A stretch of DNA of 11,683 nt from an uncultured Clostridia bacterium (GCA_948663505.1 CAPNAQ010000047.1:1-11683); one strand, 5' to 3'; positions 1 through 6,739 are shown, counted from the first letter of the stretch. A program made the numbers and translations. Notes: a model not told the origin generated them from the letters alone.

Positions 1-71
1 TGTGACAAAGGGGGCGTCCCTTTTTGTCACGTTTTTTTATTTGTGACAAAAAGGGACGCCCCCTTTGTCAC
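1..71. repeat. Inverted pair of type 2 REP-like palindromes
   Basis: Two copies of the same element face each other. Copy 1 is at 1-30 and copy 2 at 42-71; bases 2-30 and 43-71 are exact reverse complements over 29 bp, separated by a T-rich spacer. Each copy is itself a palindrome with feet TGTGACAAA and TTTGTCACA around a GGGGGCGTCCC core. An identical copy lies at 8540-8570. The pair starts 6 bp past the groES stop codon, so it would form the 3' end of the groES message or the spacer before whatever follows. Such inverted doublets resemble BIME-type REP clusters mobilised by RAYT transposases; that link is inferred from the RAYT remnant at 5820-6591. The window edge cuts off the left flank. 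Confidence 0.85.
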
Positions 72-77
72 TCTTTT

Positions 78-359
78 TTATTCAACTATTGCTAATATAT
101 CATCTTGTTTCACTATTATATAATCATTTCCTTCATATTTTACTTCTGTTCCAGAATATTTACTTACAATTATATTGTCTCCTTTTTTTACATACATTTC
201 TTCAGTTTTGCCTTCTATTTTTTCTCCTGGTCCAACTTCTATTACTTCTGCAATTTGTGGTTTTTCTTGTGCTGCTCCAGCTAATATTATTCCACTTTTT
301 GTTTTTTCTTCGCCTTCTTTCATTTTTATTAATACTCTACTTCCTAATGGTTTTATCAT
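78..359 (-). CDS. groES: Co-chaperonin GroES (Hsp10)
   Basis: This 93-residue protein has the usual GroES length and reads as a full Cpn10 fold. It starts with MIKPLGSRVLIK, has the mobile loop around residues 18-30 (EKTKSGIILA) that docks onto GroEL, then VIEVGPGE, VKKGDNIIVSKYSGTEV and the terminal DDILAIVE. It caps the GroEL cavity during ATP-driven folding in the cytoplasm. The ATG at 359 is preceded by AGGAGG (367-372) with about 7 bases between. A promoter and a CIRCE operator lie just upstream, so HrcA repression is expected. groEL normally follows directly; here only 77 bases remain and they hold a palindrome pair, so whether groEL comes next cannot be seen. Confidence 0.96.
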   Translation of the reverse strand: MIKPLGSRVLIKMKEGEEKTKSGIILAGAAQEKPQIAEVIEVGPGEKIEGKTEEMYVKKGDNIIVSKYSGTEVKYEGNDYIIVKQDDILAIVE

Positions 360-404
360 TTATGTACCTCCTTATATTTATAAAAATTGTCACTCTTATT
401 TTAA

Positions 405-431
405 TTAGCACTCTATTTATGTGACTGCTAA
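405..431 (-). promoter_or_regulatory. CIRCE operator (HrcA binding site) of groES
   Basis: TTAGCACTC (405-413), a 9-base spacer and GACTGCTAA (423-431) match the CIRCE consensus TTAGCACTC-N9-GAGTGCTAA with one mismatch at base 425. The element lies immediately downstream of the predicted -10 box, in the early transcribed leader of groES. This is the standard place for HrcA to block transcription until heat stress. The call rests on direct sequence match; HrcA itself is not in the window. Confidence 0.93.
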
Positions 432-434
432 TAA

Positions 435-461
435 TTTATACCCAATTGATACAATTGTCAA
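435..461 (-). promoter_or_regulatory. Sigma-A-type promoter of groES
   Basis: On the minus strand TTGACA (456-461) is a perfect -35 box. A TATAAA at 435-440 lies 15 bases downstream, and an alternative -10 TAAATT (433-438) gives the ideal 17-base spacing. Transcription would begin inside or at the edge of the CIRCE inverted repeat, as in other HrcA-controlled groES genes. Confidence 0.75.
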
Positions 462-462
462 T

Positions 463-496
463 ACTTTTTTTATAATTTTCACATAAAATTCACATT
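463..496. repeat. Dispersed about 32-bp repeat, copy 1
   Basis: The stretch ATACTTTTTTTATA followed by TTTCACA and AAAATTCACATT recurs at 6667-6700 with a 2-base indel and one substitution. It contains two spaced TTCACA units in direct order. Here it lies just upstream of the groES -35 box, in intergenic DNA. Low complexity explains the T run but not the two TTCACA units. I cannot assign a function. Confidence 0.5.
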
Positions 497-589
497 CATA
501 GTTACTATTTACAGCTATTGTATATTGAATATGTTAAAATATGTTTTTATATTATTAATTATGATCCTTTTTATTTTATGCTTTTATTA
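497..589. other. AT-rich intergenic stretch without recognised content
   Basis: The groES-pyrG interval (360-668) holds, from the right, the pyrG terminator candidate, this AT-rich stretch, the dispersed repeat, the groES promoter, CIRCE and the groES ribosome binding site. Within 497-589 I see no start codon with a ribosome binding site, no palindrome of the REP type and no RNA gene. Confidence 0.5.
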
Positions 590-636
590 TATAAAAAATA
601 ACAGGATATATAAAATAAAAAAATCTTATATACCCC
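590..636 (-). terminator. Candidate intrinsic terminator of pyrG
   Basis: Read on the minus strand, GGGGTATATAA (626-636) can pair with TTATATATCCT (603-613) over about 11 positions including G-U pairs, with a 12-base loop. A U-rich tail (GTTATTTTTTATA) follows. It lies 33 bases past the pyrG stop codon. The stem is A/T-rich, so the call is moderate. Confidence 0.45.
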
Positions 637-668
637 ATTATAAAGTCAAAATAATTAATTATGTCATA

Positions 669-2279
669 TTATTTAATTTCCTTACTCGCCTTAACTAATC
701 CTACAAATAAAGGAGATGGCTTATTTGGTCTTGATTTTAATTCAGGATGAAATTGTGCTGCAATAAAATATGGATGATTTTTTTGATTTATTTCTACAAT
801 TTCAACTAAGTTTCCATCAGGTGAAGTTCCTGAGCATATTAATCCTGCTTTCTCTAATCTCTCTTTAAATACATTATTATATTCAAAACGATGTCTATGT
901 CTTTCTGAAATTTCGTTTGTTCCATATATACTTTCTGCTAAACTTCTAGATTTCAATATACATGGATATGATCCCAATCTCATTGTTCCACCTTTTTCAT
1001 CAATATCTTTTTGATTATCCATTATATGTATAACTTGGTTTTCTGTCTTTTCATCTAATTCAGAAGAATTTGCATCTTTTATATTTAAAACATTTCTTGA
1101 ATATTCTATTACTGACATTTGCATTCCTAAACATATTCCTAAAAATGGAATCTTATTTTCTCTAGCGTATTTTATAGTTTCTATTTTTCCTTCTATTCCT
1201 CTATTTCCAAATCCTCCTGGAACAATAATTCCCTGAACTCCTTTTAATTTTTCGTCAACTGTATTTTTATTAATTTTCTCTGAGTCTATTAATTCTATTT
1301 CTGTTTCAACATGATTTGCAAATCCTGCATGTTTTACACTTTCTATAACAGATATATATGAATCTTCTAACTTTATATATTTTCCAACTATTGCTATTTT
1401 TACTTTATTATTTTTATCTATATTTCTAATTTCTTCTATCATTTCTTGCCATTTACTATTATTAGGTACATATTTATCTAATTTCAAATGATTACATACT
1501 TCTATTGCCAATCCTTCTTCTTCTAACATTAATGGCACCGCATATAAATTATCTGCTGTTTTATTTTGTATTACACTAGTCTTTCTTACATTACAGAATA
1601 ATGCAAGTTTTTCCCTTATAGTATCTGGAATATCTTGTTCAGTTCTACATACTAATATGTTGGGTTGTATCCCAAAACTTTGTAATTCTTTTACTGAATG
1701 TTGTGTTGGTTTTGATTTTATCTCATTTGATCCAAATATATATGGTAGTAATGTTACATGTATATATATTACATCTTCAGGATTTTTCTCTAATCCAACT
1801 TGTCTTATTGCTTCTATTATTGATAATCCCTCTATATCTCCAACTGTTCCTCCAACTTCTGTAATTACTATGTCTGTTTCTGTATTTTCAAATCCATATA
1901 TTTTTTCTTTTATTTCATTTGTTATATGTGGAATTACTTGTACTGTTTTTCCCAAATAATCTCCTCTTCTTTCTTTTTCTATTACAGATTTGTAAACTTT
2001 TCCCATTGTAACACTTGAATTTTTTGTTAAGTTCTCATCAATAAATCTTTCATAATGCCCTAAATCTAAATCTGTTTCTGCTCCATCATCTGTTACAAAA
2101 ACTTCTCCATGTTCATATGGATTCATTGTTCCTGGGTCTACATTTATATATGGATCAAATTTTTGTATTGTTACTTTATATCCTCTATTTTTTAATAATC
2201 TTCCTAATGATGCAGCTGTTATTCCTTTTCCTAGTCCAGATACTACTCCTCCTGTTACAAATATGTATTTTGTATTCAT
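669..2279 (-). CDS. pyrG: CTP synthase (glutamine-hydrolysing)
   Basis: The enzyme converts UTP to CTP using ATP and glutamine-derived ammonia, the last step of de novo pyrimidine nucleotide synthesis in the cytoplasm. At 536 residues it is a full-length PyrG. Residues 1-266 form the synthetase domain: FVTGGVVSGLGKG (7-19) is the P-loop-like ATP site, followed by conserved KFDPYINVDPGTMNP and EVGGTVGDIE. Residues from about 293 form the class I glutamine amidotransferase domain: PGGFGNRG (354-361), nucleophile Cys383 in GICLGMQ, and the His511/Glu513 pair in FHPE. The ATG at 2279 has AGGAGG at 2288-2293. It has its own promoter and a leader hairpin, so it need not depend on the upstream prolyl isomerase gene. 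No lesions are seen. Confidence 0.98.
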   Translation of the reverse strand: MNTKYIFVTGGVVSGLGKGITAASLGRLLKNRGYKVTIQKFDPYINVDPGTMNPYEHGEVFVTDDGAETDLDLGHYERFIDENLTKNSSVTMGKVYKSVIEKERRGDYLGKTVQVIPHITNEIKEKIYGFENTETDIVITEVGGTVGDIEGLSIIEAIRQVGLEKNPEDVIYIHVTLLPYIFGSNEIKSKPTQHSVKELQSFGIQPNILVCRTEQDIPDTIREKLALFCNVRKTSVIQNKTADNLYAVPLMLEEEGLAIEVCNHLKLDKYVPNNSKWQEMIEEIRNIDKNNKVKIAIVGKYIKLEDSYISVIESVKHAGFANHVETEIELIDSEKINKNTVDEKLKGVQGIIVPGGFGNRGIEGKIETIKYARENKIPFLGICLGMQMSVIEYSRNVLNIKDANSSELDEKTENQVIHIMDNQKDIDEKGGTMRLGSYPCILKSRSLAESIYGTNEISERHRHRFEYNNVFKERLEKAGLICSGTSPDGNLVEIVEINQKNHPYFIAAQFHPELKSRPNKPSPLFVGLVKASKEIK

Positions 2280-2300
2280 TTTCTGTTCCTCCTATAATAT

Positions 2301-2351
2301 AAAAAAGATTAAAAAATGCCCATTCAAAATTGGTTTTTTTTAATCTTTTTT
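2301..2351 (-). terminator. Leader hairpin with U run, candidate pyrG attenuator or upstream terminator
   Basis: AAAAAAGATTAAAAAA (minus strand, plus positions 2336-2351) is an exact reverse complement of TTTTTTAATCTTTTTT (2301-2316), with a 19-base loop that contains GGG. The 3' arm ends in a U run, giving a terminator-like shape between the pyrG promoter and its ribosome binding site. It could end readthrough from the prolyl isomerase gene, attenuate pyrG, or both. Bacillus pyrG is controlled by CTP-sensitive leader attenuation, but the GGGC transcript start used there is not seen here. The stem has only one G-C pair, so termination strength is uncertain. Confidence 0.5.
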
Positions 2352-2352
2352 T

Positions 2353-2381
2353 ATTGTATCATAATTAATATTTTTAATCAA
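2353..2381 (-). promoter_or_regulatory. Sigma-A-type promoter of pyrG
   Basis: On the minus strand TTGATT (2376-2381) and TACAAT (2353-2358) are separated by exactly 17 bases. The predicted start is near 2345-2347, about 70 bases before the pyrG ATG, which puts the A-rich arm of the leader hairpin at the extreme 5' end of the transcript. Confidence 0.7.
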
Positions 2382-2387
2382 GCCTTT

Positions 2388-3161
2388 TTATTGATTTACT
2401 CCATAATTTGAATATAGCCATGACATATAATCAAATGGTTTTAATATTTCAGGTGTTCCATAATCAATATCAAATGTTTCAACACTTATTGATGTAATCT
2501 TCGGTGGATTTACTGGTGTACTTACTTCAGCATTTTCATTTTCTTTATCAGCTTCAGCTTTAGTAACTTCAACTTCTTCAATTTTATGTAACACATCTAA
2601 TCCTTCTATTACTTTACCAAAAGCTGTATAATATCCATTTAAATTTGCATTTTCTTTAGTCATTATAAAAAATTGTGAACATCCTGAGTTATAAGACTCT
2701 TCTGCAAGACTTGATGAATAATAAGTGTAATCAGCTCTAGCCATAGCTAAAGTTCCTTCTTCAAATTTGATTGTATTTGTTACTCCATTAGCTAAAAATT
2801 CACCTTTAATTGCATATTTATCAGTTGAATCATTTATCTTTAAATCTCCTAAAGTTGCATCTGTTGTTCCATCTCCATTTTTTGTTCCTGCTTGAATCAT
2901 AAAGTCTTTAACAACTCTATGAAATGTTGTTCCATTATAATATCCATTTTTTGTTAATCTTATAAAATTTGATACTGTTTCTGGTGCTACATCTGGATAT
3001 AATTCCATTTTTATTGTTCCAAAATTTTCTACTTCCATTGTAACTATTGGATTTTGTGCTGAAAATGTTTTCTTTTTGTAATATCCAAATCCAACTACTC
3101 CTATTAAAATTATTATAGCTATTAATGCTATTACCCATATTATCTTTCCTAAATTTTTCAT
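2388..3161 (-). CDS. Membrane-anchored cyclophilin-type peptidyl-prolyl isomerase
   Basis: The protein catalyses cis-trans isomerisation of peptidyl-proline bonds, probably outside the membrane. With the start at 3161 it has 257 residues. Residues 8-28 are one strongly hydrophobic segment followed by YYKKK, giving an N-terminal anchor; no lipobox cysteine is seen. The cyclophilin domain spans about 38-200, with PDVAPETVSNF, active-site FHRV (80-83, Arg82), FMIQAG (87-92), SQFFIMT and YTAFGKVIEG. An acidic linker and a 40-residue C-terminal tail without known motif follow. The ATG at 3161 has GGAGGT at 3168-3173. A longer frame back to a TTG at 3197 runs into a REP palindrome and lacks a ribosome binding site. 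It lies 3' of disA with the palindrome between them. Confidence 0.9.
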   Translation of the reverse strand: MKNLGKIIWVIALIAIIILIGVVGFGYYKKKTFSAQNPIVTMEVENFGTIKMELYPDVAPETVSNFIRLTKNGYYNGTTFHRVVKDFMIQAGTKNGDGTTDATLGDLKINDSTDKYAIKGEFLANGVTNTIKFEEGTLAMARADYTYYSSSLAEESYNSGCSQFFIMTKENANLNGYYTAFGKVIEGLDVLHKIEEVEVTKAEADKENENAEVSTPVNPPKITSISVETFDIDYGTPEILKPFDYMSWLYSNYGVNQ

Positions 3162-3188
3162 TTTTTTACCTCCCATTATTTTTATGTA

Positions 3189-3223
3189 AATGTCCAAATG
3201 GGGGCTGTCCCCAAATGTACATT
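3189..3223. repeat. Type 1 REP-like palindrome between disA and prolyl isomerase gene
   Basis: Feet AATGTCCA and TGTACATT surround a G-run/C-run core (GGGGG-CTG-TCCCC). The element overlaps the disA stop codon TAA (3222-3224) and ends 15 bases before the ribosome binding site of the next gene. The bases ATGTAAATGTCCAAA at 3184-3198 are identical to 6701-6715 at another copy, showing common origin beyond the palindrome itself. It would form a hairpin in the disA-prolyl isomerase message. Confidence 0.85.
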
Positions 3224-4265
3224 AAAATATAAATTGTTCTTGCATTCTTTTTAAAGATTGTTTAATATTTCTTGCTCTAACTTCTCCTATTCCATCAACT
3301 TCATCTAAACTATCTATGTCAGCAGCTAAAATATGCTGAAATGATTTGAAAGATTCTATTAAATTTTCAACAATATTAGTAGGCATACGTGGAATTTTAT
3401 TTAAAATTCTAAATCCTCTTGTATATACTCCTACTTCATCATAATTATCAAATGTTTCATATCCTAATAATTTTGAAATAGTGGCTTCTTTTGTTAGTTC
3501 TTCATATGGTATTTCTGATAATTCTTCCATTATCTTTTGTGGTGTCCTTCTTTTTCTAGTTGAAGCCATATAATCTTTAATTATCAATGTTTCTTCTTTT
3601 TCTAAGCCTCCTATCAATTCTTCTAATTGCATATTTACTAACCTTCCATCATTTCCAAGTTCATATATTTGACTTTGAATCTCATCTGATATTCTCATTA
3701 CCATTTCAGCTCTTTGTATAACATCAATTACATTTTTTAATGTTACTATATCATTAAATTCATATTCATTTAATATATCTAGCTTATTATCAAATACTTT
3801 TCTATATCTTTCTAATGTTTGTATCCCCTGATTTGCTTTATTTAAAACTGCATTTGTATCTTCAAGTATATATCTAGAATTTCCTTTAAATATTGTTATT
3901 ATATTTCTTCTTTGTGATATGCTTATTACTAGCTCTCCTGTTTGTTTTGCAGTTCTTTCTGCTGTTCTATGTCTTGTTCCTGTTTCTCTTGTTTCTATCT
4001 CTCTTGATGGAATTAATTGTGCATTTGCAAATAATATTCTTTTTAAATCTCCACTTAATACTATTGCTCCGTCCATTTTAGCTAATTCATATAGTTTTGA
4101 TGATGTATATTCTTCATTTATAGTAAAGCCACCATCTACAATATCATTAATTACTTCTGTATTATCTGTTATAAGTAATAATGCTCCTGTTTTTGCTCTT
4201 AATATATTCTCTAGTCCATCTCTTATTGGCGTTCCTGGCGCTATTAATTTTAATAATTCAGTCAA
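3222..4265 (-). CDS. disA: DNA integrity scanning protein DisA, diadenylate cyclase
   Basis: DisA makes cyclic di-AMP from two ATP and slows when bound to branched DNA, reporting damage to the cell. Numbered from the TTG start (347 residues), the DAC domain carries APGTP (9-13), catalytic DGA (65-67) and RHR (98-100); the 35-residue spacing between Asp65 and Arg100 fits the family. A helical linker follows, and the C-terminal helix-hairpin-helix DNA-binding part contains DSLDEVDGIGEVRARNIK. I chose TTG at 4265 because GGAGGA (4272-4277) lies 6 bases upstream. In-frame starts further up, ATG at 4292 (MDIQNGGVTL...) and GTG at 4316, lie inside a REP-derived element; the ATG would give a more typical N-terminal length, so the start is unsettled. 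It follows radA, the usual Firmicute order. Confidence 0.95.
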   Translation of the reverse strand: MTELLKLIAPGTPIRDGLENILRAKTGALLLITDNTEVINDIVDGGFTINEEYTSSKLYELAKMDGAIVLSGDLKRILFANAQLIPSREIETRETGTRHRTAERTAKQTGELVISISQRRNIITIFKGNSRYILEDTNAVLNKANQGIQTLERYRKVFDNKLDILNEYEFNDIVTLKNVIDVIQRAEMVMRISDEIQSQIYELGNDGRLVNMQLEELIGGLEKEETLIIKDYMASTRKRRTPQKIMEELSEIPYEELTKEATISKLLGYETFDNYDEVGVYTRGFRILNKIPRMPTNIVENLIESFKSFQHILAADIDSLDEVDGIGEVRARNIKQSLKRMQEQFIF

Positions 4266-4283
4266 AGTTACTCCTCCATTCTG

Positions 4284-4392
4284 AATGTCCATTGGGGACG
4301 TTTCCTTTCGCTTCACTCATCGTCATACAAATAATTTTTCAAATTTCTTGTATGCCAAATTGCAACAGATGACTTATTCAAAGCTGGACATT
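4284..4392. repeat. Long REP-derived element filling the radA-disA gap
   Basis: AATGTCCA at 4284-4291 and TGGACATT at 4385-4392 are exact inverted terminal repeats around 109 bp. The left end continues as TTGGGGACG, the type 1 REP core, but the matching GTCCCC arm is absent. Inside, CATACAA (4324-4330) and TTGTATG (4349-4355) form a second inverted repeat. The right end overlaps the radA stop codon (4392-4394), and the left end stops 6 bases before the disA GGAGGA box. It looks like a REP half extended with other sequence, or two REP halves with DNA between. It can fold as a long imperfect hairpin in the radA-disA transcript. Confidence 0.65.
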
Positions 4393-5757
4393 TATTTTAT
4401 TCCTAGCTTGTTCATTGCTTCATTTACATCTTTGACTCCTATTATATCTAATTTAAAACTTTCTTTCAAGCTTTTTTTATTACTTTGTGGAATTATACAT
4501 TTTTTAAATCCTAATTTTTCTGCTTCTTTTAGTCTTTTCTCTATAAAATTAATTCTTCTAACTTCACCTGTCAGACCTACTTCTCCCATTATTACTGTTC
4601 TTTTGTCAATTGTTATATTTTTATAACTTGAGGCTGTAACTACTATTATCCCCAAATCTATTGAAGGTTCATTTATCTTTAATCCACCTACTACATTTAA
4701 GTACACATCTTGATTTCCTAACATCATTCCTGCCCTTTTTTCTAAAACAGCCATTAACAGCGATAGTCTATTAAAATCAATTCCATTTGCTGTTCTTTTT
4801 GGGTATCCAAATACACTTTGTGATGTTAATGCTTGTAGCTCAACTAATATTGATCTAGTCCCTTCCATACATGATACAACACACGAACCTGGAATGTTAT
4901 CTTCATTTTCTGAAATTAATATATCAGATGGATTGGCAATCTCACACATCCCCTCACCTTTCATCTCGAACATTCCAATCTCATTTGTAGATCCAAATCT
5001 ATTTTTAACACCTCTTAATATTCTATATGAAAAATATCGCTCACCTTCTAAATAAAGTACAGTATCAACCATATGTTCTAAAACTCTTGGTCCTGCGATA
5101 TTTCCTTCTTTTGTAACATGTCCAATTATGATTGTTGTAATATTTCTTGATTTACATACTCTCATAATTTGTGATGTGATTTCCCTAACTTGACTTACAC
5201 TTCCTGCAGCTGCTGTAATTTCTTCTGAATACATTGTTTGAATAGAATCTATTATTACTAACTTAGGATTTAAATCTATAATATTTTGATTAACAATATC
5301 AATATCTGTTTCACCTAAAAATAAAATATTATCATTTTGTATTCCGTAATCTATCTGCTCTTAATTTAATTTGCTCAGCAGACTCTTCTCCTGATACATA
5401 TAACACAGAGCCTTCTCCTTCAACAGTATTACATAATTGTAATATAAGTGTTGACTTTCCAATACCTGGCTCTCCTCCCAATAATATAAGTGAACCTTTT
5501 ACAAGCCCTCCACCTAAAACTCTATCTAATTCTTCAAATCCTGTTGAAGTCCTTATTGTTTCTTTTGCTTCATATGAATCTAATTTCTGTGGCTTATTTT
5601 CCTTTTTGCTGTCTGCTTTTAGTGAACTATTTTTGCTCTCAATTATTTTTTGTTCAAAAAAGGTATTCCAACTATTACATGCAGGGCATTTTCCTAGCCA
5701 TTTTGTTGATTCATATCCACATTCGTTACATACAAATACTGTCTTATTCTTTGCCAT
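4392..5757 (-). pseudogene. radA: radA, DNA repair branch-migration ATPase, broken by one extra base
   Basis: RadA (Sms) is a RecA-like ATPase that helps branch migration in recombinational repair. Fragment 1 (5332-5757) has a C4 zinc finger (Cys10, Cys13, Cys24, Cys27) and Walker A GEPGIGKST (95-103), then stops after DRLRNTK. Fragment 2 (4392-5234) carries KNRFG and a C-terminal Lon-like domain. Dropping one base near 5346 (a C on the coding strand in TTACGGAAT) restores RLGIQNDNILFLGET and Walker B LVIIDS. The joined protein is 454 residues, normal for RadA, with KNRFG at about 251-255. Everything else is intact, so this is a recent mutation or a sequencing error; the site is not a homopolymer. 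The ATG at 5757 has GGAGGT at 5762-5767. As written, RadA function is lost. Confidence 0.93.
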
Positions 5758-5781
5758 TATTACCTCCCTTGTCCATTTTTG

Positions 5782-5818
5782 CCAATGTCCATTGGGGACT
5801 GTCCCTTTTGGACATTGG
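5782..5818. repeat. Type 1 REP-like palindrome at the 3' side of the RAYT remnant
   Basis: Feet CCAATGTCCA and TGGACATTGG pair perfectly over 10 bp, with an inner stem GGGAC-T-GTCCC. It abuts the last recognisable codons of the transposase remnant on one side and lies 14 bases before the radA ribosome binding site on the other. Its plus strand resembles the minus strand of the copy at 6705-6739, so the two flank the transposase in inverted orientation. Confidence 0.87.
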
Positions 5819-5819
5819 C

Positions 5820-6591
5820 TCTTTCTATAATTTTTCTATTTATTCCCAAAATTCTTTATAACTGAGTTATTGGAACATTAATTAAACATTTTTTTATTTT
5901 ACTAATTTTTCATCTCTAATCTTATTATCACCATTCAATATTTCAGTTGCATTATTTACTTCAAAAATTTCACATATATATTTATTAATATCATTATCTG
6001 TCATTTTTTCATATAATTCATATTCTATTAATGATCTTATTTCATCTTCTTTACTTAAATTATTTATATTATGAAACTTTATAAATTCATTTTTTGCTTC
6101 ATCTTTATTTAATGAAAATACCATTAATAGCATTTTAGGGTTTATAATATATTTTTCTTCAACATATTCCCTATAACTGCTCCATTTATAATTTTCTGTT
6201 TTTCCAATTCCTGCCTTTTGCGGATTTTGATGAATATATCTACAAACCACTTTTAGATATTCTCTATCTTCTATCTTTTTGCTAAAAAATCTATTTTGAA
6301 ATAAATGTCCTACTCTTTCATACTTTTTATTGAAAAAAAATGAATATGATACTTGAATACTTTGCATTACTTTTGAAATTTGCTTTTCTTTGTCATAAAC
6401 AATTAAATGAACATGGTTATTCATTAAACAATAAGAATAAATTTCATAATTATATTTTTCTTTTGTATCTTTTAGAATATCAATGAATTTAACTTTGTCG
6501 TCTCATCATAAAAAATATCTTGTCTATCTATACCTCTAATTATAATATGATAAACTTTTATATTGCTATATTCTCTTGGTCTTCTGGACAT
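5820..6591 (-). pseudogene. Decayed REP-associated tyrosine transposase (RAYT, Y1/HUH family)
   Basis: Intact relatives are single-strand DNA transposases of the IS200-like Y1 group that cut beside REP hairpins. The N-terminus (ATG at 6591, MSRRPREYSNIKVYHIIIRG) stops at 6472. A one-base shift near 6500 restores DDKVKFIDILKDTKEKYNYE and runs into MNNHVHLIV, the HUH metal-binding motif, at 6424. Then follow KKYERVGHLFQNRF and the catalytic-tyrosine region CRYIHQNPQKAG. That frame stops at 5894, but another shift gives NVPITQL, a TAA at 5856-5858, then RILGINRKIIERAN, the usual C-terminal helix-turn-helix-like tail. At least three lesions therefore disable the roughly 230-residue protein. Type 1 REP palindromes flank it on both sides. 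Normal Firmicute order would often have clpC near here. Confidence 0.88.
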
Positions 6592-6637
6592 ATGTTTCCT
6601 TTCATATAAAAATTTTGTCCCACTTATTTATAAAAAT

Positions 6638-6672
6638 AAGTATAGCATATATTTTTTTCATATGCTATACTT
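6638..6672. terminator. Bidirectional terminator hairpin downstream of the 103-residue ORF
   Basis: AAGTATAGCATAT (6638-6650) pairs perfectly with ATATGCTATACTT (6660-6672), giving 13 bp with a 9-base loop. A T7 run follows on the plus strand, and the minus strand continues with TTATTTTTATAAATAAG. For leftward transcripts it would end the message of the 103-residue ORF after its 3' REP hairpin. There is no plus-strand gene known to use the T7 side. Confidence 0.65.
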
Positions 6673-6700
6673 TTTTTATATTTCACAAAAAATTCACATT
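6667..6700. repeat. Dispersed about 32-bp repeat, copy 2
   Basis: This is the second copy of the sequence at 463-496: ATACTTTTTTTATA, TTTCACA, then AAAATTCACATT. It overlaps the 3' arm of the terminator hairpin and runs up to the REP palindrome flank at 6701. The two spaced TTCACA units are kept in both copies. Its origin is unknown. Confidence 0.5.
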
Positions 6701-6704
6701 ATGT

Positions 6705-6739
6705 AAATGTCCAAAGGGGACAGTCCCCGATGGACATTT
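6705..6739. repeat. Type 1 REP-like palindrome at the 5' side of the RAYT remnant
   Basis: Feet AAATGTCCA and TGGACATTT pair over 9 bp and enclose a perfect GGGGAC-A-GTCCCC core, the cleanest type 1 copy in the window. It begins 6 bases past the stop codon of the 103-residue ORF and lies upstream of the transposase remnant, inverted relative to the copy at 5782-5818. Confidence 0.9.

Noticed and set aside
65..424. Plus-strand open frame across groES, and similar plus-strand frames elsewhere
   Set aside because: Leu/Phe/Ile-rich translations typical of the antisense of AT-rich genes, with no ribosome binding sites and full overlap with real genes.
3162..3197. Upstream TTG start giving a 12-residue longer prolyl isomerase
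   Set aside because: It begins inside a REP palindrome, has no ribosome binding site, and the ATG at 3161 has a strong GGAGGT at the right distance.
4266..4316. GTG start at 4316 for disA
   Set aside because: It lies inside the REP-derived element without a clear ribosome binding site; TTG at 4265 with GGAGGA, or possibly ATG at 4292, fits better.
5234..5350. Programmed frameshift in radA
   Set aside because: No slippery run, stimulatory structure or known precedent in RadA; a plain one-base insertion explains it.
5770..5781. Extra TGTCCA beside the REP at 5782-5818 as another REP half
   Set aside because: Only six to ten bases match and no partner arm is present, so chance or a small duplication is enough.
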